Assembly: GCA_030633795.1 (NCBI GenBank)
Contig: DAOWCB010000026.1
Coordinates: forward strand, 1 to 10,085
Source: Candidatus Aminicenantota bacterium
Lineage (GTDB): Bacteria > Acidobacteriota > Aminicenantia > Aminicenantales > Aminicenantaceae
DNA length: 10,085 bases
Direction of reading: 5' to 3'
Shown here: one piece after another, positions 1 to 6,992 of the stretch
Numbering within the stretch: position 1 is the first letter of the stretch
Layout of the letters: each line of letters begins with the position of its first letter
The notes under the pieces: model-generated
Seen by the model: only the letters and a program-made list of their open reading frames with translations
The model's database searches: none
What the model was told of the DNA's origin: nothing
Made by a program: the position numbers and the translations under genes

Positions 1-487
1 GTTGACTATCCGGCATCCCCTCTGGAAAAAAAAACAGCTCATACGTGTGATCATCGATTCCAGACTTCGTTTCCCCCTCGAAGCAAAGCTCATCGGAACC
101 AAGTCTAGAGGGAAAATTCTGGTTTTCACACACCAATCGCAAACGTCGAGAAAGGCACAAGAACTGAGGAAAAAAGGAGTGGAAGTAGTATCCGTTCGGA
201 GCAGCCATTCGGGAAAGCTCGATTTGAACAAGATACTAGCTTGGCTGGGCCAGAATGAAATCTCCAGCGTAATGGTGGAGGGAGGAGCTCTTCTCCTCAC
301 AAACCTTCTCGAAAATAAATTGATAGATAAGATTTTTATTACGCTTTCCACGAAGCTTATAGGAGGAGAGAAAGCCCCCACTTTTTTTGAGGGAAAAGGC
401 TTTTCAACTGTCGCTCAGGCCATGAGGCTAAGGAACACGAATTGTTTCACCATCGGGAAGGACATTATTTTGGAGGGATATCTTTAA
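1..487 (+). CDS. ribD: RibD, C-terminal reductase domain (5' truncated by window edge)
   Basis: This is the 3' part of the bifunctional riboflavin biosynthesis protein RibD. The visible 161 residues belong to the reductase domain, which reduces the ribosylamino-pyrimidine intermediate with NADPH; the N-terminal deaminase domain lies before the window. The fragment opens with LTIRHPLW (TTG read as Leu), matching the 'P.LTxR' entry to the reductase domain. It continues with RVIIDSRLRFP, the conserved first strand, and later has SVMVEGGALL, the VEGG nucleotide-binding segment, and LIGGEKAP near the end. The TTG at position 2 is an internal codon, not a start. The stop TAA overlaps the ribE start codon by one base (TAATG), so the two are translationally coupled in one operon. 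An FMN riboswitch, if present, would be upstream of the window. Confidence 0.93.
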   Translation, partial: LTIRHPLWKKKQLIRVIIDSRLRFPLEAKLIGTKSRGKILVFTHQSQTSRKAQELRKKGVEVVSVRSSHSGKLDLNKILAWLGQNEISSVMVEGGALLLTNLLENKLIDKIFITLSTKLIGGEKAPTFFEGKGFSTVAQAMRLRNTNCFTIGKDIILEGYL

Positions 488-1086
488 TGTTTACAGGAAT
501 CATCTCCCACACGGGCATCTTCAAGGAATACAGGATAGGGAAACAAGAGATGGTGATCGAAACGCCAGAATTGGCAGCTCGACTGGAAATCGGTGACAGC
601 CTGGCAGTCAACGGAGTCTGCCTAAGTTTAATCTGGAAGGAAAAAAGCATGCTCTGCTTCGACCTTTCCAAAGAAACACTGAGTCGGACGAGGTTAGGTT
701 CTCTTCGTAGGGGCGAGCCACTCAATCTGGAGCTCTCGCTCACGCTTTCCTCTCCTCTCAGTGGCCACCTCGTCACTGGCCACATCGATTCAACCGGAAA
801 AGTCATAACCGTGCAGAAAAAGGGGAAGGGTATCAGGATGACCATTTCCTTCCCGGCTGACCTCAGCCCGTATTTCATCCCAAAAGGCTCAGTGGCAATC
901 AATGGGGTTAGTCTGACAATAGTCAAACTCCACTCATCATCATTCGATGCAGAAATCATTCCGATCACTTTAAAAAATTCTAATCTGAGTCTCTTAAAAC
1001 CTGGGAATATGGTGAACATCGAATGTGACATACTAGGAAAATACGTGTATAATTGGCTATATAAAACAAAAGGAAAATCCAAATAG
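487..1086 (+). CDS. ribE: Riboflavin synthase, alpha chain
   Basis: Riboflavin synthase dismutates two molecules of 6,7-dimethyl-8-ribityllumazine into riboflavin and the ribityl-pyrimidine; it acts in the cytosol as a homotrimer. The 199-residue protein begins MFTGII, the family's invariant start, which fixes the ATG at 487 rather than an in-frame ATG at 442 inside ribD. Two lumazine-binding repeats are visible. The first spans about residues 1-90, with GDSLAVNGVCLS at 36-47 and FDLSKETLSRT at 58-68. The second spans about 94-190, with GHLVTGHIDSTG and, at 134-144, GSVAINGVSLT. Length matches the usual 195-220. GGAGG at 472-476 lies 10 nt before the start. ribD overlaps upstream and ribBA follows after 13 bp. 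Confidence 0.96.
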   Translation: MFTGIISHTGIFKEYRIGKQEMVIETPELAARLEIGDSLAVNGVCLSLIWKEKSMLCFDLSKETLSRTRLGSLRRGEPLNLELSLTLSSPLSGHLVTGHIDSTGKVITVQKKGKGIRMTISFPADLSPYFIPKGSVAINGVSLTIVKLHSSSFDAEIIPITLKNSNLSLLKPGNMVNIECDILGKYVYNWLYKTKGKSK

Positions 1087-1099
1087 CAGGTCTGATAAA

Positions 1100-2317
1100 A
1101 TGGAAAAAACAAGAGGGAAAGTTCCGGTCGAGCAGGCTATAAACGCGGTAAAAGAAGGAAGACTCATCATCATTATCGACGATGAAGATAGGGAGAATGA
1201 AGGCGACCTTATGGTGGCCGCGGAAAAAGTCACTCCCGATATCATCAATTTCATGGCAAAGTATGGACGTGGCCTCATCTGCCTCCCATCGACGAAAAAA
1301 AGACTGAAGGAACTAGACCTGCCTTTGATGGTCGCGGATAATACGGCCAGTTTCAAAACAGCTTTTACGATTTCCATCGATGCAAAGAGAGGTGTGACCA
1401 CAGGCATTTCAGCCCATGACCGCTCCCATACCATCCATGTATCTGTCGATCCGAACACAAAACCTTCCGATCTCGCCAGACCTGGACACATTTTTCCTCT
1501 CGAAGCCAAGGACGGAGGTGTGCTCAAGAGAGCAGGACAAACAGAAGCTTCTATCGACATCACTCGTCTGGCCGGATTGAAACCTGCGGCTGTCATCTGT
1601 GAGATCATGAATGAAGATGGAACCATGGCCCGGATGCCCCAACTGGAAAAATATTCTCAGACATACGACATCCCGATTCTTACCATCGCAGACCTTATCA
1701 AATACAGGATGAAAACCGAATGTTTGGTTCAAAAAATCGAGGAAATATCTCTTCCCACAAAATACGGTGAATTCCGATTGGTAATCTTTGAAGACACCAT
1801 TCACCGGGAAAATCACATTGCACTGGTAAAGGGAGACATCAAGAAACAAGCTTCCACTCTAGTCCGTGTCCACTCCCAGTGTCTCACAGGTGATATTTTC
1901 GGATCTAGCCGCTGTGATTGCGGAGACCAACTGCACAGAGCCATGGAGATGATCGAAAAAGACGGAAATGGAGTGATCTTGTACATTATCAACCAGGAAG
2001 GAAGAGGCATTGGCCTTGTCAACAAAATAAAGGCTTACGCCGTGCAGGATAAAGGCTTGGATACGGTGGAAGCCAACCAACAACTTGGATTCAAACCGGA
2101 CCAAAGAGACTATGGAATCGGAGCACAAATCTTGGCTTTTTTAGGGGCGAACAAATTGCGTTTGATCACCAACAATCCTCGCAAATTTATCGGTCTCGCG
2201 GGTTATGGTCTCGAAATCGTCGAGCGCATCCCGATCGAAATTCCACCCGGCAAATCAAATATCGACTACCTGAAAACAAAAAAAGAAAAAATGGGCCATA
2301 TCCTCGACTTGGTTTAA
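1100..2317 (+). CDS. ribBA: RibBA: DHBP synthase / GTP cyclohydrolase II
   Basis: This bifunctional protein of 405 residues makes both riboflavin precursors: 3,4-dihydroxy-2-butanone-4-phosphate from ribulose-5-phosphate (N-terminal half) and the first pyrimidine from GTP (C-terminal half). The DHBP synthase half (about 1-203) shows DDEDRENEGD at 27-36, GVTTGISAHDR at 98-108 and RPGHIFPL at 127-134. Its GHTEA motif reads GQTEA (146-150), so a His known as a metal ligand in the E. coli enzyme is Gln. The cyclohydrolase half (about 208-405) has zinc cysteines 261, 272 and 274 in HSQCLTGD...RCDCG, the QEGRGIG loop at 299-305, DTVEAN at 321-326, RDYGIGAQIL at 336-345 and TNNPRK at 357-362. Both halves are full length. 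The start has only a weak AGG (1088-1090) upstream. It lies 13 bp after ribE, in the same operon. Confidence 0.96.
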   Translation: MEKTRGKVPVEQAINAVKEGRLIIIIDDEDRENEGDLMVAAEKVTPDIINFMAKYGRGLICLPSTKKRLKELDLPLMVADNTASFKTAFTISIDAKRGVTTGISAHDRSHTIHVSVDPNTKPSDLARPGHIFPLEAKDGGVLKRAGQTEASIDITRLAGLKPAAVICEIMNEDGTMARMPQLEKYSQTYDIPILTIADLIKYRMKTECLVQKIEEISLPTKYGEFRLVIFEDTIHRENHIALVKGDIKKQASTLVRVHSQCLTGDIFGSSRCDCGDQLHRAMEMIEKDGNGVILYIINQEGRGIGLVNKIKAYAVQDKGLDTVEANQQLGFKPDQRDYGIGAQILAFLGANKLRLITNNPRKFIGLAGYGLEIVERIPIEIPPGKSNIDYLKTKKEKMGHILDLV

Positions 2318-2443
2318 GGAGTAAGTCCGGATGCTGATAATACCCCTCAAGAACTGAGCAGGCATGGTTTCTCTCGAATCGGTTGCACTTTTTTTCGATC
2401 TATTATATAAATATCATGTATTCAAAAAGGGCGACCGTATCAG
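2318..2443. other. ribBA/HEAT intergenic region
   Basis: This 126-bp gap follows the stop of ribBA. I see no convincing rho-independent terminator: the only short stem near CTCAAGAACTGAG (about 2347-2359) is 4 bp and has no T-tract directly after it. The T-run at about 2389-2395 belongs to the promoter spacer of the next gene. Some rib transcripts may therefore read into the HEAT gene. Confidence 0.5.
2383..2411 (+). promoter_or_regulatory. Sigma70-like promoter for the HEAT-repeat gene
   Basis: TTGCAC at 2383-2388 and TATAAA at 2406-2411 are separated by 17 nt, with a T-rich spacer. Transcription would begin near 2418, about 25 nt before the ATG at 2444. The promoter separates expression of the HEAT gene from the riboflavin operon. 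It was recognised by eye and not tested. Confidence 0.65.
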
Positions 2444-3004
2444 ATGACTGACAAAAAAACTGGATTGTTATTCCTTAAAGCTGAGAAATCACCCCAAAAA
2501 CCCACTCCGAAAAAATCCCGAAAAAAAACCTTGATGGAGCCTGCCCTGAAAAATATCCAGGAAGCCAAGGATAGACAAACACGATTGAAAATCATCGCAG
2601 GTATGGCAAACTCTAAAGAACCTTGGGTCTGTGAGGTTTTGATTCAAGCCCTCGATGATCCGATCGAGGACATCAGAAAAACCATTGTCACAGAGCTTTC
2701 AAACAGGGAGGATCTCGATCTTAGCCTCCTGTATCAACGACTTCATAAAACTCCCTGGTATGTCAAAACAGGATGCCTCCGCATACTGGGTTTGAGAAAG
2801 AATACATCATCCGTGAAATATATCGAGAGTTTGGTCAATGACCCCAACATCGAAGTGCGTCGCACTTTGGCTATCGTTCTGGGTGAAATCGGAGGAAAAA
2901 AAGCTCTGGCTCTTCTTACAAAACTCTCCGAGGATGCCAGCTCCTTTGTAAGAACGCCAGCTCTTCAGGCCCTTCAAGAGATCAGTCAAGTCAAGTTCAG
3001 CTGA
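2444..3004 (+). CDS. HEAT-repeat protein of unknown function
   Basis: The protein has 186 residues with no signal peptide or membrane segment. Residues 12-29 are lysine- and proline-rich and probably disordered. From about residue 40 to the end there are paired amphipathic helices typical of HEAT or PBS-lyase-type repeats. Clear repeat cores are VLIQALDDPIEDIRKTI (65-81), YIESLVNDPNIEVRRTLAIV (126-145) and LLTKLSEDASSFVRTPALQA (157-176), each with the D-P/S...R spacing between helices. Such repeats are protein-protein scaffolds and do not identify a partner. The start follows a weak GGG (2429-2431), 12 nt upstream. It has its own promoter, and its stop TGA lies inside the end of the convergent dtd gene. 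I do not recognise a named family. Being next to ribBA does not imply a flavin role. Confidence 0.85.
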   Translation: MTDKKTGLLFLKAEKSPQKPTPKKSRKKTLMEPALKNIQEAKDRQTRLKIIAGMANSKEPWVCEVLIQALDDPIEDIRKTIVTELSNREDLDLSLLYQRLHKTPWYVKTGCLRILGLRKNTSSVKYIESLVNDPNIEVRRTLAIVLGEIGGKKALALLTKLSEDASSFVRTPALQALQEISQVKFS

Positions 3005-3449
3005 GCATATCTTTCTTCTGCAAGATAAAAGTCACGGGACCTTCATTGATCAGGCAAACGTCCATCGATGCGGCAAAAATTCCTGTTTCGACTTTTAATC
3101 CAAATTTTTTGATCTGATTCACAAAATGACGGATAAGCGGTTCGGCTCGAGATGGCCCTTCCGCCTTATCAAAACTGGGCCTCCTCCCCTTCTTGACAGA
3201 ACCAGCCAACGTAAATTGGGAAACGGCCAAGACTTCTCCCTGGACATCACACAGGGAAAGGTTCATCTTTCCTTCATTATCAGGAAAGATCCTCAACTCC
3301 GCGATCTTTTGCGCCAGGTACTTCGCGTCCTCCTCCGTATCTCCTTTTTCAATACCCACAAGAAGGCAAACGCCCTGTTGGATTTTTCCCGATACTTTGC
3401 CTTGGACAGATACCGAAGCTTCCTTGACTTTTTGGAGAACGATAATCAC
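2997..3449 (-). CDS. dtd: D-aminoacyl-tRNA deacylase
   Basis: DTD hydrolyses D-amino acids wrongly attached to tRNA, protecting translation in the cytosol; it works as a homodimer. The 150-residue protein has both family signatures: SQFTL at 77-81, with the active-site Ser/Gln/Thr, and the cross-dimer motif NEGPVT at 135-140, which excludes the L-amino acid. GRRPSFDKA at 88-96 and GKMNLSL at 60-66 are also standard. Length matches the usual 145-150. The start is GTG at 3449: AGGAG lies 5 nt upstream, and the ATG two bases earlier runs into TGA at once. That ribosome site begins in the murJ stop region, 8 bp away, so the two genes are probably co-transcribed. The 3' end overlaps the HEAT gene by 8 bp. 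Confidence 0.96.
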   Translation of the reverse strand: MIIVLQKVKEASVSVQGKVSGKIQQGVCLLVGIEKGDTEEDAKYLAQKIAELRIFPDNEGKMNLSLCDVQGEVLAVSQFTLAGSVKKGRRPSFDKAEGPSRAEPLIRHFVNQIKKFGLKVETGIFAASMDVCLINEGPVTFILQKKDMLS

Positions 3450-3457
3450 ATCAACTC

Positions 3458-5056
3458 CTACTTTTTCAGTATTTTATCTCTGGAAAAAACATTTTTAAGG
3501 CTCTTCAGGTCTTCATGACTGAACAGGAGATTCAGCACCAGATAGACAACGATTCCGATGGAAATAGCCGCAGCAAGAATCCCCAATTTCTGGCTAAAAA
3601 CCATCTGTTCAAAATCAAAATGTTTGACAAAATACCACACAACAGCACCCATCCCTGCCGCAGAAATGGCAGATTTAAAGGCAGAGATCGATATGCTCTT
3701 TTTATGGATATGTCCTATTTTCCTCTCCAAAAGATAAAAAAGCGCAAGAAAATTAAAAACAGAAGAAATGGATAAAGCTAAAGCGATGCCTCCCACGCGA
3801 AGCTGACTCATAAGCAGAATGGAAAGCAAGATGTACAATCCCATGATGAAAGAGGCCACGATCACAGGGGTTTTTATGTCCTTTAAGGAATAAAAGGCAG
3901 GAGCCATAATCCTCACCCCGGATATAAAAGGAATTCCCAAGGCAAAAAAGAACAAACAGGATGTACTCATCGCCGTGGATTGCTCGTTAAATTCCCCTCT
4001 CTGGAAAAGCACTTGAATGATCGGGCGATTCAAAAGAAGCAAACCCACCATGGCCGGCAATGTTACCAAAAAGATAAGTTTAAACGAGTAAACAAGAGTT
4101 TTTTTCATCCCATTTATGTCCTGTTTGGCAGCTTGATCAGAAAAAGTGGGGAGAAGGGCGATGGAGAGGGCGATTGTGAACAAGCCGAGGGTCAACTCCT
4201 GCACTCTTGCCGCATAATAAAGCGAGGACACACTCCCCTCCTCGAGAAATGAAGCTATTATGCGACTTATGGCATAATTGATCTGGTAAAGGCCTGCCCC
4301 GAATATCCCCGGGACGAGCAGTTTCCACACTTTGCGCACACCCGGATGGGTGAAGGAGAGCATCGGTTTAAATCGCATTCCATGACGCCAGAGAAAAGGA
4401 AGCTGAAAGGCCAACTGAAAAATCCCTCCGACAACCACTCCAGCGGCAAAAACATAGGAAGGTTCTTTTGCCTTGCCGGCAAAAATTCCGGCAAGCGTGA
4501 TGATCGAAAGGTTAAACAAAACAGGCGTAAAAGCGGGCACAAAAAATTTGCGGAATGAATTCAGGATCGCCATCGCCAACGCTGCTAAGCTGATCAAAAA
4601 AATATAAGGAAACATGAACCGGGTCAGTGTGATGGTCAAGTCCCATTTCCCGGCAACATCCTTGAATCCGATGGATATCAATTTAACCAAAACGGGAGCA
4701 AACACGACACCCAGGACAGTGATCAGGGCCATGATCACCGTCAGATCGAAAAAGAAATAATGGGCAAACTTCCAGAGTTCATCTCGCGATTTCTCTCTTT
4801 TCTGTTGGGTAAAAACAGGAATAAACGCCGCCGTCATCGCTCCCTCTCCTGTTAAACGTCTCAACAGATTGGGAATGGTGTAGGCAATCGTAAACGCATC
4901 CATTCCCCTTCCCGTGCCCATGTAATTGGCTTGGATCATATCTCGGAGAAGCCCAAAGATGCGACTCAAAAGAGTAGGGGCTGACACGGCAAGAGTTGCC
5001 CTGATTAATTTCTGGTTTTGCTCTTTCTCTTCCATCATATGCGCATATGACCCCAT
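3458..5056 (-). CDS. murJ: Lipid II flippase MurJ (MviN)
   Basis: MurJ moves lipid II across the inner membrane for peptidoglycan assembly. The protein has 532 residues, slightly longer than the common 500-525, and is hydrophobic throughout with about 14 predictable membrane helices (MOP exporter fold). The N-terminus carries the diagnostic motifs TLLSRIFGLLRD (28-39) and IPNLLRRLTGEGAMTAAF (61-78). Arg32, Arg38 and Arg66 fall at the spacing of the essential R18, R24 and R52 of E. coli MurJ. The exact start is uncertain. ATG at 5056 has TAGGA very close (2-3 nt), while in-frame ATGs at 5038 and 5035 (MEEKEQNQ...) give an N-terminal length closer to relatives. A 16-bp palindrome covers this start region. 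It is divergent from rpsT and leads the murJ-dtd unit. Confidence 0.95.
   Translation of the reverse strand: MGSYAHMMEEKEQNQKLIRATLAVSAPTLLSRIFGLLRDMIQANYMGTGRGMDAFTIAYTIPNLLRRLTGEGAMTAAFIPVFTQQKREKSRDELWKFAHYFFFDLTVIMALITVLGVVFAPVLVKLISIGFKDVAGKWDLTITLTRFMFPYIFLISLAALAMAILNSFRKFFVPAFTPVLFNLSIITLAGIFAGKAKEPSYVFAAGVVVGGIFQLAFQLPFLWRHGMRFKPMLSFTHPGVRKVWKLLVPGIFGAGLYQINYAISRIIASFLEEGSVSSLYYAARVQELTLGLFTIALSIALLPTFSDQAAKQDINGMKKTLVYSFKLIFLVTLPAMVGLLLLNRPIIQVLFQRGEFNEQSTAMSTSCLFFFALGIPFISGVRIMAPAFYSLKDIKTPVIVASFIMGLYILLSILLMSQLRVGGIALALSISSVFNFLALFYLLERKIGHIHKKSISISAFKSAISAAGMGAVVWYFVKHFDFEQMVFSQKLGILAAAISIGIVVYLVLNLLFSHEDLKSLKNVFSRDKILKK
5035..5050. repeat. 16-bp perfect palindrome at the murJ start
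   Basis: TCATATGCGCATATGA reads the same on both strands with no loop. It lies between the alternative in-frame starts of murJ and 15 bp from the rpsT -35 box. It could be an operator half-shared by the two divergent genes, or a chance feature of the coding sequence; the sequence alone does not decide. Confidence 0.45.
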
Positions 5057-5064
5057 ATTCCTAG

Positions 5065-5093
5065 TTGACTTCAGTCTTAAGATATCTTATCAT
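5065..5093 (+). promoter_or_regulatory. Sigma70-like promoter for rpsT
   Basis: TTGACT at 5065-5070 and TATCAT at 5088-5093 are 17 nt apart, a near-consensus arrangement. Transcription would start at about 5100, giving a leader of about 18 nt that holds just the ribosome site AGGAG (5107-5111), 6 nt before the ATG. I see no equally clear promoter for murJ on the opposite strand in the same 61-bp gap. Confidence 0.75.
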
Positions 5094-5117
5094 ACTTTTT
5101 TACTCTAGGAGAAAGAA

Positions 5118-5396
5118 ATGGCTCAACACATGTCGGCAATACAGCAAGAAAGACGATCCCTTCGCCGCAACCTGATCAACAGAAAAAATAAGTCTATTCT
5201 GCGGACACATATAAAAGCCATAAGGACGGCCATCGCAAATAAAAATCGTGAAGAAGCAGAAAAACTCCTCCCGCAGACATTTTCCACGATCGATAAATCT
5301 GTTAAAAAAGGAACAATCCATAGAAAAACAGGGGATCGGTATAAATCCCGACTGAGCCGCCAGGTCGAAATGATTAATCCCTCTCCTTCGAAGTAG
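5118..5396 (+). CDS. rpsT: 30S ribosomal protein S20
   Basis: S20 is a primary binder of 16S rRNA that helps fold the 5' domain and helix 44 of the small subunit. The 92-residue protein has the expected size and is strongly basic and helical. It shows the typical S20 pattern: an Arg-rich N-terminal helix (QQERRSLRRNLINRKNKS, residues 9-26), then LRTHIKAIRTAI, a central LLPQTFSTIDKSVKKGTIHRKTGDRYKSRL block (about 49-78, matching the usual 'A...IDKAA.KG.IHKN.A.R.KSRL'), and a short tail. Antisense families with similar composition are not expected here. Start is ATG with AGGAG 6 nt upstream. It is transcribed alone from its own promoter. Its last 23 bp overlap the 3' end of holA on the other strand, so any terminator must lie within holA. 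Confidence 0.93.
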   Translation: MAQHMSAIQQERRSLRRNLINRKNKSILRTHIKAIRTAIANKNREEAEKLLPQTFSTIDKSVKKGTIHRKTGDRYKSRLSRQVEMINPSPSK

Positions 5397-6462
5397 TCCT
5401 CACCTCTTTTCTCAACTGACAATAATGAAAAAGGAATCCTTCCAGTAAAGTTTGGGGATTCAGATCTGTCGTCTTGACCTTTAAATCGATCTCTTTGAGC
5501 TCAGAAAAAAGATCATTCAGATCACTCATAGGAAACCTTTCTACCAAGGAAAAGAAACTCCTGAACTTATTGGTATAAAAATTGCCAAATCTTTCCTGTA
5601 TTTGGGGACGCAGTTCTTTGAAAATGGCCTTTTTATCCTTTTCTTTCTCCTTTAGCCAAAGCTTAGCCAAAAAAATGTCGCGAAAAAATTTGGCTGTTAA
5701 GCCAAGAATGAATTCGGGCCTTACGCTTTCTCTGAACAGATTATCCAAAACAATTAGACTTTTCTCAAAATCGGCCTTTTCCAGATTATCCACGATCTCC
5801 CATTCATAAAAGGATTTGATCCATCCCGAGACCGCGTTAACATCATCCAATTCGACTATTTTTTTTTCTCCGACGAATACAGATATTTTTTCTAGCTCGT
5901 TTTTCACCCGGGCAAGATTATTGCCAGTAAGCTCAGCCAGTCGCGCCATAGCATCCTGGGTCGCTCTTTTTCCCAATAAAGAAAGCTTCTTGTCCATCCA
6001 TGAGAATAAATTCCTGCCTTTTAGAGGCTTGAGCTCCTTGACATGAACGAGAGCGGAAGGAAACGAAGAAAACAACCGGAAAATGGGAGCGCTCCTGCGA
6101 AGCTTCCCAGGATAAATGACAACAAGAGCCGTTTGATCGGAAGGTGAAGAAAAATAATCTTTTAGGATTTTTTCCTCTGTAGAGGAAAGGCGCTCTCCCT
6201 TTCCAACAGAAAGGCTCACAGCGATGACCCGCCAGGACGAAAAGAAGAAGGGGATCGTGCGGGCAAGATCCATAATCTCCATCCATGACTGGTCTTCAAG
6301 ATTGCATTTTTCGATGTTGTAATCCTGATCATCGGGAGAAATCAATGCCCCTTTCAGCTCGTCGATGAATTCTTCAGCAAGAAAGGGTTCTTCCCCATAA
6401 AAAAAATAACAGGGATGAAGGGCTTTTGTGTCGATTTCCTTTCCCAAAAAAGAACTGTACAC
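5374..6462 (-). CDS. holA: DNA polymerase III delta subunit
   Basis: HolA (delta) is the clamp-loader subunit that opens the beta sliding clamp at the replication fork. The 362 residues are slightly longer than the E. coli protein (343). The N-terminus has the family hallmark YFFYGEEPFLAEE (19-31), followed by the AAA-like fold, then RLAELTGNNLARVKNELEKI (about 175-194), the conserved helical segment of domain II, and the helical collar domain with ILGLTAKFFRDIFLAKLW. The start is GTG at 6462, in the context AAAGA-GTG, 5 bp after the lptE stop, with GAGGG farther upstream inside lptE, so translation is probably coupled. It ends the leuS-lptE-holA operon and converges on rpsT with a 23-bp overlap. 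Confidence 0.92.
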   Translation of the reverse strand: MYSSFLGKEIDTKALHPCYFFYGEEPFLAEEFIDELKGALISPDDQDYNIEKCNLEDQSWMEIMDLARTIPFFFSSWRVIAVSLSVGKGERLSSTEEKILKDYFSSPSDQTALVVIYPGKLRRSAPIFRLFSSFPSALVHVKELKPLKGRNLFSWMDKKLSLLGKRATQDAMARLAELTGNNLARVKNELEKISVFVGEKKIVELDDVNAVSGWIKSFYEWEIVDNLEKADFEKSLIVLDNLFRESVRPEFILGLTAKFFRDIFLAKLWLKEKEKDKKAIFKELRPQIQERFGNFYTNKFRSFFSLVERFPMSDLNDLFSELKEIDLKVKTTDLNPQTLLEGFLFHYCQLRKEVRTTSKERD

Positions 6463-6467
6463 TCTTT

Positions 6468-6977
6468 TTAAAATCCCTCTAAGATGGCTACCACGAGGCT
6501 TCGGGCAAATTTCACAACCATCTCGTCAATCGCTTCTGTTTCTACCGACTCAAAGTCCGTACCTTCCGGCACTTCGTACTCTCCTTGGTAAACAAAGGAC
6601 GGATTAGAAAAAATCACTTTTTTCTGAACCACATCCCTAAGGATCACCTTGGCAACGATCGAAATGCTATACCTGTCGGCTGTTGCGTCTTCTCCAAAGC
6701 CGATCGGATTAGCATGGAAACGGAGGATTTCTCCTATCAGAACTGCATCCGCGCTATCTGCTTCATCCGTTATTTCCACTTTTCCCCGAGCAATCATCTC
6801 GTCGATCACCCCTTGTGTCAGTTTTAAATCCAGCTCAAACCGGGTTGTCCGATTGGCAAACATCGGGATATTTAGCACCTTAATATGAGGCGGCAGAAAG
6901 CTCCCCGTCCCTCGAAGATGGTAACCGCACTGCAGAAATAACAAACAAACCAAAAAAAGGAGAATTATTTTTTTCAT
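6468..6977 (-). CDS. lptE: LPS-assembly lipoprotein LptE
   Basis: LptE is the outer-membrane lipoprotein that plugs and helps fold LptD, the LPS translocon. The 169-residue protein has a lipoprotein-type signal: MKK, a hydrophobic stretch (4-15) and Cys17 in FLQC. This is followed at once by GYHLRG, the signature of the family right after the lipidated Cys. The lipobox is relaxed, with Gln just before the Cys where Gly, Ala or Ser is usual. The mature part carries the expected FANRTTRFELDLKLTQ segment and a C-terminal SVETEAIDEMVVKFARSLV helix. Start is ATG with AAGGGG 5 nt upstream, 15 bp after leuS; holA follows after 5 bp. It implies an LPS-bearing outer membrane. Confidence 0.9.
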   Translation of the reverse strand: MKKIILLFLVCLLFLQCGYHLRGTGSFLPPHIKVLNIPMFANRTTRFELDLKLTQGVIDEMIARGKVEITDEADSADAVLIGEILRFHANPIGFGEDATADRYSISIVAKVILRDVVQKKVIFSNPSFVYQGEYEVPEGTDFESVETEAIDEMVVKFARSLVVAILEGF

Positions 6978-6992
6978 TCAATCCCCTTATAT

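Noticed and set aside
442..486. Earlier in-frame ATG for ribE
   Set aside because: It lies inside ribD and would precede the invariant MFTGII start of riboflavin synthase.
465..1849. Long minus-strand open frames opposite ribE and ribBA
   Set aside because: They are antisense to firmly identified genes, lack ribosome sites and show no family resemblance.
2318..2382. Terminator or riboswitch after ribBA
   Set aside because: No stem longer than about 4 bp followed by a T-tract, and no recognisable FMN aptamer core.
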